Source of the DNA: Nitrosomonadales bacterium
Lineage (GTDB): Bacteria; Pseudomonadota; Gammaproteobacteria; Burkholderiales; SG8-41
Direction of reading: 5' to 3'
Length of the DNA: 5,406 nt
Assembly (NCBI GenBank): GCA_009885185.1
Contig: VFLF01000282.1
Span: forward strand, 1 to 5,406
Below the pieces are notes generated by a model. It did no database searches, was not told the DNA's origin, and was given only the letters and a program-made list of their open reading frames with translations. Positions 1-5,380 of this stretch are shown one piece after another (the first letter of the stretch is position 1; each line of letters starts with the position of its first letter). The position numbers and the translations under genes are program-made.

Positions 1-600
1 CACGCTGCGCGCGCCCACGGTGTTGGCGGCAAACTGCGCGTTCAGATCGCCGACGCGCTCATCCGGCGTGCGCGAGTTGAGCAGCAGGATGTCGAAGACG
101 TCGCGATTGAGTTTGCCCGCCAGCATGATGCGCACCGGCGGTATGCGTAAGCCTTCCTGATAAATCGACTGGCACACCGCGGCTTCCGACCCCGGCACCA
201 TGCCGCCCACATCCGCGTGATGCGCGATGTTGGCGACGAAGGCGATGATTTTTTTACCCTTGAACACCGGCGCGATGACGTTGATGTCCGGCAAATGCGT
301 GCCGCCGCCGTTGTAGGGGTCGTTGGCGACAAACATATCGCCGGGCAGAATGTCGCTCAAGGGAAAGCGTTTCAAGATTTCCGCCACCGCGCCCACCATC
401 GAACCCAGGTGTATCGGCACGCGCTGCGCCAGCGCGATCACCTCGCCCGCCGTGTCAAAAATCGCCGTCGAACAATCCGCGCGTTCCTTGATGTTGGGTG
501 AAAACGCCGTGCGCATCAGCGTCGCCGCCATTTCCTCGGCGGTGGCGAGCAAAAAGCGCGCGATAACTTCGGATTGGATGGGGTCGATTTTTTGTTTCAT
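1..600 (-). CDS. hyuB: Hydantoinase B / 5-oxoprolinase beta-type subunit (HyuB family), N-terminal part only
   Basis: Reading the minus strand from the ATG at 600-598 gives 200 uninterrupted codons that run off the window at base 1, so the C-terminal two thirds is missing (the family is usually about 500-600 residues). The opening MKQKIDPIQSEVI and the conserved blocks are typical of HyuB: MRTAFSPNIKERADCSTAIFD (about residues 29-49), NDPYNGGGTHLPDI (93-106), IAHHADVGGM (125-134) and DLNAQ (185-189). His102, the His127-His128 pair and Asp130 are the visible candidates for metal or active-site ligands; that role is inferred from conservation. In the family, HyuB pairs with HyuA to hydrolyse cyclic amides (hydantoins, 5-oxoproline) at the cost of ATP in the cytoplasm. 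HyuA lies 196 bases upstream on the same strand, so the two are probably co-transcribed despite an unusually long gap. No frameshift is seen. The family is clear; the substrate is unknown. Confidence 0.93.
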   Translation of the reverse strand, partial: MKQKIDPIQSEVIARFLLATAEEMAATLMRTAFSPNIKERADCSTAIFDTAGEVIALAQRVPIHLGSMVGAVAEILKRFPLSDILPGDMFVANDPYNGGGTHLPDINVIAPVFKGKKIIAFVANIAHHADVGGMVPGSEAAVCQSIYQEGLRIPPVRIMLAGKLNRDVFDILLLNSRTPDERVGDLNAQFAANTVGARSV

Positions 601-606
601 TGCAAA

Positions 607-613
607 CCTTCTT
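607..613 (-). promoter_or_regulatory. Ribosome binding site of the hyuB-like gene
   Basis: On the minus strand AAGAAGG lies six bases (TTTGCA) before the ATG at 600. This is a good purine-rich Shine-Dalgarno sequence at normal spacing. It supports this ATG as the start and shows that the gene has its own ribosome entry rather than relying on coupling to HyuA. Confidence 0.65.
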
Positions 614-625
614 TAAAGTCTTTTT

Positions 626-655
626 GCCACGGATTTACACAGATGAACACAGATT
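626..655. repeat. Short dispersed-type repeat with two ACACAGAT units
   Basis: The stretch GCCACGGATTTACACAGATG followed by AACACAGATT contains ACACAGAT twice (637-644 and 647-654), ten bases apart, or one helical turn. From memory, sequences of the form CCACGGATTnACACnGATnAACACnGAT recur in intergenic regions of many unrelated bacterial genomes. The internal repeat is seen directly; membership in a dispersed family is inferred. It lies just upstream of the hyuB ribosome binding site, within the hyuA-hyuB gap. Confidence 0.45.
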
Positions 656-667
656 AAAACCCAACAC

Positions 668-748
668 TGTCATTCCCGCGCAGGCGGGAATCCATAACAC
701 CTTGCTACTTGCGACGGCTTATGGATTCCCGCCTGCGCGGGAATGACA
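668..748. repeat. Perfect 30-bp inverted repeat with dRS3-like arms
   Basis: Bases 668-697 and 719-748 are exact reverse complements over 30 bp, separated by a 21-base spacer (698-718). Each arm is itself palindromic: 672-691 reads ATTCCC-8 bases-GGGAAT, with an 8-bp inner stem (ATTCCCGC/GCGGGAAT) around GCAG. ATTCCC-N8-GGGAAT is the form given for the dRS3 repeat of Neisseria, and GTCATTCCCGCGnAnGCGGG is common in beta- and gammaproteobacterial intergenic DNA. The pair resembles a small non-autonomous mobile or REP-like unit. In the hyuA-hyuB transcript it would fold into a very strong hairpin. No clear T tract follows on the minus strand, so it may stabilise or attenuate the message rather than end it. 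Confidence 0.85.
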
Positions 749-796
749 AGGTTAAGTTTTTCGTGCTCGTAAATTTCAATTGGCTTCCGTCCCGCC

Positions 797-2839
797 TCAA
801 ACCAACTTCAACTGCAAATACCCCAGCGCATCGTTATGAACAATCGCCTTGGGCGGCACCACAGTCGTCGCATCCATTTGCTCGATGATCGCTGGCCCGA
901 TGGCACGCCATCCCGCAGGCAACTGATCGCGCTGATACACCGGCGTCTGCACGAAGCCGGTTTCCGCGAACCATACCCGACGTTTTTCTATAAGTATTTG
1001 TTTTTTAACAACTTTTTTACCTTCTCTCGCAGGCAATGGCGCTTTGCGCGCTGCCGTCACCACCAGCCGCAGGTTGACGATTTCCACCGGCTGCGCCGGC
1101 ATGTCGTAGCCGTAGAACACTTTGTGCCGGCGATGAAACGTGCCGGTCAATCGCTTGAGGCTTGCTCCACTCAACCGATCCGACGCGAGCGGCATGATGA
1201 GTTCAAAGTTCTGGCCGAAGTAGCGCATGTCCAAAAAGAATTCGAAACGCGCTTTCTTTTCTCCCTCGCCGTGCAACCACGCCGCGCCGCGTTTTTTCAA
1301 ATCCGCAAAGCCCGCGTTGAAGGCTGTCACGTTCGCACTTTCCGCGCGCAGCAGGCGAGTCAAACTGAAATCGCCGCGCACATCCGCATGCAGCAGGCCT
1401 ATCGCCGACAGCAAACCGGGGCGCGGCGGCACCAGCACGCGGCCCATGCCCATGTTGCGCGCCACATCCGCCGCGTGCAGCGGCCCCGCGCCGCCGAACG
1501 CCACCAGCGTGAAATCGCGCGGGTCTTCGCCTTGTTCGACGGAGATCACGCGCACCGCGCCCATCATATTGACGTTGATGATTTCCAGCACGCCCGCCGC
1601 CGCCTTCACCGCATCCACGCCGAGCGACTTCGCCAGTGCATCCACCGCCGCGTGCGCTTTGTCCGGGTGCATCGCCATGCGCCCGCCCAGCAGCGACTTG
1701 GGGCTTAAGCGTCCGAGCGTCACATTGGCATCGGTCACCGTGGCCTTAGCGCCCCCACGTCCATATGCCGCCGGCCCCGGATACGCGCCCGCGCTTTGCG
1801 GCCCCACTTTGAGCAAACCGCCTGCGTCGATCCATGCAATCGAACCGCCGCCCGCGCCGATGGTGTGAATGTCGAGCGAGCGCGTGCGCACCGGAAAGCC
1901 GCCCATCTGACGTTCGCTTTTTTTCGCCGGCTCGCCGTCGCGGATCAGGCACACATCCGTGGACGTGCCGCCCATGTCAAAGGTAATCAGATGCGGCGCT
2001 TTTAACTGGCGGCTCATGCCCACTGTGCCGATGACGCCGCCCGCCGGCCCGGAGAAAAACGTGTTCACCGGCATTTTGCGCACCGCGCCGGGCGACACCG
2101 CGCCGCCGTTGGACTGCATCACGCGCGGCCTATGCGGAATGCCCAGCGCCGCCACGCCCTGCTCGAACTGCTGCATGGTACGATCCATGATCGGCATCAG
2201 GCTGGCATTCACCGTCGCCGTGGAAAAGCGTTCAAACTCGCGAAACTCGCCCAGCACCTCGCTCGAGGTACACAAATAAATGTCCGGCCACAGCGATTTT
2301 ACCAGCGCGCGGGTGCGTTCTTCATGATCGGCGTTGGCATACGCATGCATAAAGCAGATCGCCACCGCCTCCACCTTTTTTGCCTTCAACGTTTCAACGG
2401 CGCGGCGCACATCGCCTTCATTCAACGGTGTAACCACCGAGCCGTCCTGCGCCACGCGCTCGCGCGCTTCGAGCCGACAATCGCGCGCGGCGGGCGGCAT
2501 CGGCTTGGGGATATCCAGATTGAAATAATGCGGGCGGCGCTGACGCGCAAGCTCCAGCACATCGCGAAACCCCGATGTGGTGATGACACCAGTGCGCGCC
2601 CATTTGCCTTCGAGCACGGCATTGGTGGCGAGCGTGGTGCCCAGCACCAGAAAAGCGACATCCTTGCAGGCGATATGATTTTGATCGAGCAGGTCGGCGA
2701 TGCCGTCGAGGATGCCGCGCGCCGGATCGCCGGTGGTGGTGGGCGCCTTGTGATAGTAATAACGCCCGCTGTCGAGATCAGCGGCCACCAGATCGGTAAA
2801 GGTGCCGCCGGTGTCTATGCCTACGAAAATTTTGCTCAC
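797..2839 (-). CDS. hyuA: Hydantoinase A / 5-oxoprolinase alpha-type subunit (HyuA family)
   Basis: This complete 680-residue protein has the ATP-binding actin/sugar-kinase-like fold expected of the HyuA/oxoprolinase/acetone carboxylase beta family. Motifs in order, counted from the chosen start: FVGIDTGGTFTDL (5-17, phosphate 1 loop), LGTTLATNAVLEGK (66-79), FFSGPAGGVIGT (261-272), LITFDMGGTSTDVCLI (284-299, phosphate 2), HTIGAGGGSIAW (325-336), a GAYPGPAAYGRGG block (351-363), LVAFGGAGPLHA (445-456) and PPRPGLLSAIGLLHADVRGD (471-490). The GTG at 2839-2837 is chosen because the conserved FVGIDTGGTFTDL then begins at residue 5. The upstream in-frame ATG at 2893 would add 18 residues that are partly encoded by a palindrome, with no Shine-Dalgarno before it. 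The GTG has only a weak GGA six bases upstream. The stop is TGA at 799-797. It is expected to activate a cyclic amide with ATP for hydrolysis together with HyuB. Where many relatives have PGPACYGRGG, this protein has Ala358 in place of Cys. Confidence 0.95.
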   Translation of the reverse strand: MSKIFVGIDTGGTFTDLVAADLDSGRYYYHKAPTTTGDPARGILDGIADLLDQNHIACKDVAFLVLGTTLATNAVLEGKWARTGVITTSGFRDVLELARQRRPHYFNLDIPKPMPPAARDCRLEARERVAQDGSVVTPLNEGDVRRAVETLKAKKVEAVAICFMHAYANADHEERTRALVKSLWPDIYLCTSSEVLGEFREFERFSTATVNASLMPIMDRTMQQFEQGVAALGIPHRPRVMQSNGGAVSPGAVRKMPVNTFFSGPAGGVIGTVGMSRQLKAPHLITFDMGGTSTDVCLIRDGEPAKKSERQMGGFPVRTRSLDIHTIGAGGGSIAWIDAGGLLKVGPQSAGAYPGPAAYGRGGAKATVTDANVTLGRLSPKSLLGGRMAMHPDKAHAAVDALAKSLGVDAVKAAAGVLEIINVNMMGAVRVISVEQGEDPRDFTLVAFGGAGPLHAADVARNMGMGRVLVPPRPGLLSAIGLLHADVRGDFSLTRLLRAESANVTAFNAGFADLKKRGAAWLHGEGEKKARFEFFLDMRYFGQNFELIMPLASDRLSGASLKRLTGTFHRRHKVFYGYDMPAQPVEIVNLRLVVTAARKAPLPAREGKKVVKKQILIEKRRVWFAETGFVQTPVYQRDQLPAGWRAIGPAIIEQMDATTVVPPKAIVHNDALGYLQLKLV

Positions 2840-2880
2840 GGTTTGTCCGATAGATTGCTTTTGGCGATAAACGCGCCACG

Positions 2881-2922
2881 CCACCCCCGTCATTCTGGCG
2901 TACGCCAGAATGACGGGGGTGG
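2881..2922. repeat. Perfect 42-bp palindrome with no loop
   Basis: Bases 2881-2901 are the exact reverse complement of 2902-2922, with the centre at GT|AC (2901/2902). The core GTCATTCTGGCG/CGCCAGAATGAC resembles the GTCATTC...GAAT arms of the repeat at 668-748 but differs inside, so it is a related but distinct repeat type. Its outer CCACCCCC/GGGGGTGG arms make the stem very stable. It sits 42 bases upstream of the hyuA GTG and 111 bases upstream of the mmgE/prpD ATG. It could fold in the hyuA leader RNA or serve as a site for a dimeric protein, but a dispersed repeat is the simpler reading. Confidence 0.9.
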
Positions 2923-3020
2923 GGTAGTGTCCCGCTCGATCTTTGTTGCCCGTTTGATTTTAACAAGAGCACGCCACCGGGCGGCAAGCGTTTGTGATAG
3001 CGTTTCGATTCCCTTCCGTT

Positions 3021-3025
3021 GGAGA
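3021..3025 (+). promoter_or_regulatory. Ribosome binding site of the mmgE/prpD-like gene
   Basis: GGAGA ends eight bases before the ATG at 3034, a good Shine-Dalgarno at normal spacing. It overlaps the in-frame TTG at 3019, which would therefore lack a ribosome site of its own. This decides the start in favour of 3034. Confidence 0.8.
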
Positions 3026-3033
3026 TTCATATT

Positions 3034-4482
3034 ATGGCTGCCTCACCATCAACCAACATCAAAGAACTCTTCGCCGCAAAATCATTCCCGCTGCCCGACG
3101 GCTACAGCCGCGCGCTGTGCGCCACCGTCGCCGACTGGACGTACGACACACTGCCCGCGCCGGTGCTGCGCAACGTCAAGGCGCTGATACTCGACACCCT
3201 CGGCGTGATCGGCGGCGCGGCACACGCGCCGGGCATTGCCGAGTTGAACACGCGCCTGTCACGCTGGGAAAAAACCGGCTCCGCCACCGGCTTGATCGGC
3301 AGCCGCCGTTACTCGCCACCCACCGCCGCCATGGCCAACGGCGCTGCCGCGCACGCGCTGGATTTTGACGACCAGCACGATCCAGCGCGCGTACATACCA
3401 GCGCGGTGGTGCTGCCCACGCTGCTCGCCACCGCCGAGGATTGTTCCGCCGAAGGCCGGCCCGTCAGCGGCAAGGATTTTATTCTCGCCTATGCCATCGG
3501 CGCGGAATTGCACGCGCGGCTGGGGCTGGCCTGCTACAACAGCCTGGGCAAGGGCTGGCATCCGACGATGATCTTCGGCACGGTGGCGGCAGGCATTGCC
3601 GCGGGCAAGTTATTAAAACTCGACACCAACGGACTCGCCAACGCACTCGGTATGGCCTTCCATCAGGCCAGTGGTTCGGCGCAGAGTATGCGCGACGGCG
3701 TGTTGTCCAAGCGCCTCGGCCCGGGCTTCGCCGCACGCAATGCGGTGACGGGCGCGTTTCTCGCCGCCGATGGATTGACCAGCACGCGCGGCACGCTCGA
3801 AGGCAACGCGGGCCTGTTCGCGCTTTACGAGCGCAACGAAGTCAAACCGGAAATTCTCACCAATGGCCTCGGCAGTCATTGGCTGGTGGCGGAATACAGC
3901 TTCAAGCCCTATCCGTGCTGCCGCTGCAACCACACGCCCATCGGCATCGGCATACAACTGCATCAGGAGGGCGTGAAATCCGCCGACGTCGCCGCCATCG
4001 AAATCGGCATGGGCAACGTGAATTGGCTCACTGTCGGCGCGCCGTACGAGCCCGCGCGCAACGAGGTGGTGCACGCGCAGTTCAACACCAGCTACAGCTT
4101 CGCCCGCGCACTCAACGACGGCAAGGTGGATTTACACAGCTACCGCAAACCGGCGATCACCGACAGCACCATCGCGGCGCTTGCCGCCATCACCAAAGTG
4201 GTGGACGACCCGGCGATCAACCCCACCGCCATCGAACCCGCGCGCGTCAAACTCACGCTGAAATCCGGCAAGGTGATCGAACTCAAACGCGACACCATCA
4301 AAGGCAGCCCGCAAGACCCGATGAACGACGCCGAGATGCGCGGCAAGGTGCGCGGCTGTCTGGAGTTTGGTTTGGGCGCAAGTGCCGCCGATGTGGAGCG
4401 GCTGGCGGATGCGGTGGCTACACTTGAAAAATCCGGGGATGCGGCTAAGGCTATTGTTGATGCTTTCCCCGTGCAAAAATAG
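3034..4482 (+). CDS. MmgE/PrpD family protein (2-methylcitrate dehydratase-like)
   Basis: A complete 482-residue protein, close to the usual 450-500 of the MmgE/PrpD family, which includes 2-methylcitrate dehydratase (PrpD), cis-aconitate decarboxylase and iminodisuccinate epimerase. Visible family blocks: a helical N-terminal part with LILDTLGVIGGAAHAPG (51-67), AAMANGAAAHALDFDDQHD (98-116), HTSAVVLPTLLA (121-132), GKGWHPTMIFGTVAAG (172-187), SKRLGPGFAARNAVTGAFLA (225-244) and SFKPYPCCRCNH (289-300). Asp110, His121, His176, Lys226, Lys291 and His300 are all in these blocks and are the likely active-site positions by analogy with known members. The C-terminal lid domain (about 302-425) includes the AQFNTSYSFARAL segment (348-360). 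No signal peptide or membrane segment is seen, so it is cytoplasmic. It is transcribed away from the HyuA gene. Members act on different tricarboxylate or dicarboxylate substrates, and I cannot tell which applies here, so no gene symbol is given. Confidence 0.94.
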   Translation: MAASPSTNIKELFAAKSFPLPDGYSRALCATVADWTYDTLPAPVLRNVKALILDTLGVIGGAAHAPGIAELNTRLSRWEKTGSATGLIGSRRYSPPTAAMANGAAAHALDFDDQHDPARVHTSAVVLPTLLATAEDCSAEGRPVSGKDFILAYAIGAELHARLGLACYNSLGKGWHPTMIFGTVAAGIAAGKLLKLDTNGLANALGMAFHQASGSAQSMRDGVLSKRLGPGFAARNAVTGAFLAADGLTSTRGTLEGNAGLFALYERNEVKPEILTNGLGSHWLVAEYSFKPYPCCRCNHTPIGIGIQLHQEGVKSADVAAIEIGMGNVNWLTVGAPYEPARNEVVHAQFNTSYSFARALNDGKVDLHSYRKPAITDSTIAALAAITKVVDDPAINPTAIEPARVKLTLKSGKVIELKRDTIKGSPQDPMNDAEMRGKVRGCLEFGLGASAADVERLADAVATLEKSGDAAKAIVDAFPVQK

Positions 4483-4486
4483 TTTG

Positions 4487-4499
4487 GCCGCTACGCGGC
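4487..4499 (+). terminator. Small GC hairpin just after the mmgE/prpD stop
   Basis: GCCGC-TAC-GCGGC forms a 5-bp stem with a 3-base loop, starting five bases after the TAG. No run of T follows (the next bases are GTTGGTAGG), so it is at best a weak or factor-assisted terminator. It may simply be part of a repeat-rich gap. Confidence 0.25.
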
Positions 4500-4504
4500 G
4501 TTGG

Positions 4505-4628
4505 TAGGTGTAACTCATCCTACTTACTGAATGGGAGACGGTGTATGCATATCGTTGGCAGATTCCATACCATGCGTCACACAACGCCTTGCAGCCTGTC
4601 ATGTGACGGGCATTACACGTTATGCCTA
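4505..4628 (+). other. Possible integron attC-like recombination site upstream of the 4622 gene
   Basis: TAGGTGTAAC (4505-4514) can pair with GTTATGCCTA (4619-4628) over ten positions, eight Watson-Crick and two G-T. Inside these are a candidate R'' core GTGTAAC (4508-4514; consensus RYYYAAC, 6 of 7) and R' core GTTATGC (4619-4625; consensus GTTRRRY, 6 of 7). The span from R'' to R' is 118 bases, within the normal range for attC. The start codon of the next gene falls inside R', which is unusually tight even though cassette genes start close to that end. Against the call, the inner L''/L' arms are not convincingly paired and each core has one mismatch. It could be a chance inverted repeat. 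Confidence 0.3.
4572..4613. repeat. Imperfect inverted repeat in the gap before the 4622 gene
   Basis: ATGCGTCACA (4572-4581) pairs with TGTGAC-GG-GCAT (4602-4613): ten base pairs with two unpaired G's on the right side and a 20-base loop. It lies within the proposed attC-like span and ends nine bases before the ATG at 4622. It could be an RNA leader hairpin, an operator, or part of a folded recombination site with bulged bases. No clear Shine-Dalgarno is present between it and the ATG. Confidence 0.5.
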
Positions 4629-5380
4629 ATGTATCTTATTCCATGCGCCTACTCATAAATTGCATGCAATGTTTTCAGGAAACCGGCAAGCCGTCGGAAG
4701 AGTTCAGCCATGTTGAATTCTGTGATGACGGTCGCTATGAGGTTAGATGCTCATTCGGCCATCAAACCACAACGATTTTACAGCAGCAAAAATTTGAGGT
4801 CTTGTTCGATATAGGCACCCACGCAATTCTCGATGGTTACTATAGAGAAGCCGTATCATCGTTCACGTCTAGTCTCGAACGCTTCTACGATTTCGTATTA
4901 CGTATCTTTTTAGAGAAGGCATCAGGATCGGATGATTTGTTTCAAAACTGCTGGAAAAAAGTGGCAAGTCAGTCCGAGAGGCAGCTTGGTGCTTTCGTCT
5001 TTCTATGGGCTTCAAATTTTCGTGAGTTACCGGTGCTTCTATCCAGTAATCAAGTTAGCTTCCGAAACGACGTGATTCATAAAGGAAAAATTCCAACGAA
5101 AGAGGAGGCCATCAAGTACGGCGATGCTGTACTTGATGTTCTTCGTTCAAAAATTCATAAAATTAAAGAACACTTTCCAAATGAAGTAATGAAAGTTACC
5201 TTCTATCATCTTAGAGACTCGCGCTCGGAGTCAGACAAAGGCAAGCAGGTTTCAACAATGGGAATCTCGACAATAGTAAGCCTGACTTCAGGCGACACAT
5301 TGCACCAGCAGCGATCTTTAGATGAGCATTTGGCTCAACTCGCCGTACGGAGAAAATTGATTGGTGCGTCTAAGACATAA
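4622..5380 (+). CDS. Uncharacterised protein: Cys/His zinc-ribbon-like N-terminus plus HEPN-like R-x4-H domain
   Basis: I do not recognise a named family for this 252-residue protein. The N-terminus has Cys14-x2-Cys17 and then Cys43-x3-His47 (with Cys34 between), spaced like a small treble-clef or ribbon zinc site. Next comes a helical stretch (about 56-100) with the pattern GYYREAVSSFTSSLERFYDF, followed by a second helical part containing FRNDVIHKGKIPTKEEA (147-163). Arg148-Asn149-x3-His153 fits the R-x4-H motif of HEPN domains, where Arg and His are catalytic in RNase members, and the first helix plus RN-x3-H layout fits that fold. The last 70 residues are charged and of unknown role. No signal peptide or membrane segment is seen. 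By eye the gene is about 40-45 % GC, clearly lower than its neighbours, and AT-richest near 5130-5210, suggesting transfer. The start at 4622 has no clear Shine-Dalgarno; Met8 (4643) is an alternative. The protein is probably real. HEPN is an inference, and function in defence, toxicity or RNA metabolism is open. Confidence 0.82.
   Translation: MPNVSYSMRLLINCMQCFQETGKPSEEFSHVEFCDDGRYEVRCSFGHQTTTILQQQKFEVLFDIGTHAILDGYYREAVSSFTSSLERFYDFVLRIFLEKASGSDDLFQNCWKKVASQSERQLGAFVFLWASNFRELPVLLSSNQVSFRNDVIHKGKIPTKEEAIKYGDAVLDVLRSKIHKIKEHFPNEVMKVTFYHLRDSRSESDKGKQVSTMGISTIVSLTSGDTLHQQRSLDEHLAQLAVRRKLIGASKT

Larger units (their letters stand above)
2840..3033. other. Divergent intergenic region between the hyuA-like and mmgE/prpD-like genes
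   Basis: These 194 bases separate two genes pointing away from each other, so promoters for both should lie here. I see no convincing -35/-10 pair for either direction. TTGATT at 2954-2959 and TTGTTA on the minus strand at 2966-2961 lack good partners. The main visible structure is the 42-bp palindrome at 2881-2922. The region right of it (2926-3000) shows no repeat or small gene. A shared regulator site is possible but not identified. Confidence 0.4.

Noticed and set aside
217..616. Plus-strand open frames opposite the HyuB gene (217-501 and 323-616)
   Set aside because: Antisense shadows of the HyuB N-terminus, which shows family motifs throughout all 200 visible codons.
668..748. Intrinsic terminator for the hyuA-like gene
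   Set aside because: The hairpin is strong, but no T tract follows it on the minus strand and hyuB lies immediately downstream, so termination is not supported.
626..748. CRISPR array
   Set aside because: Only two 8-base direct repeats ten bases apart and one inverted pair; there is no regular repeat-spacer pattern and no cas gene.
836..1708. 290-codon plus-strand open frame opposite the HyuA gene
   Set aside because: Arg/His-rich low-complexity translation typical of the antisense of a GC-rich gene; HyuA on the other strand has clear motifs throughout.
2840..2893. Extension of HyuA to the ATG at 2893 (18 extra residues)
   Set aside because: The extra codons partly come from the 42-bp palindrome, have no Shine-Dalgarno before the ATG, and do not resemble the family N-terminus, which begins just before FVGIDTGGTFTD.
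3019..3033. TTG start five codons upstream for the MmgE/PrpD protein
   Set aside because: The TTG overlaps the Shine-Dalgarno GGAGA that serves the ATG at 3034 and has no ribosome site of its own.
2132..3187. 351-codon plus-strand open frame opposite the HyuA gene
   Set aside because: The predicted protein is rich in His and Arg with no domain pattern. It is the antisense shadow of HyuA, runs through the palindrome and into the mmgE/prpD gene.
3441..4427. 328-codon plus-strand open frame inside the MmgE/PrpD gene
   Set aside because: Out-of-frame shadow with a Gln/Arg/His-rich translation; the true frame has uninterrupted family motifs.
3613..4602. Minus-strand open frames (3613-4074 and 4132-4602) opposite the MmgE/PrpD gene and the following gap
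   Set aside because: No recognisable domains, no Shine-Dalgarno, and antisense to a well-supported gene.
4555..4616. Possible sigma-70 promoter for the 4622 gene (TTGGCA at 4555 or TTGCAG at 4589)
   Set aside because: Neither has a good -10 at 16-18 bases; CATTAC at 4611 matches poorly and would leave almost no leader.
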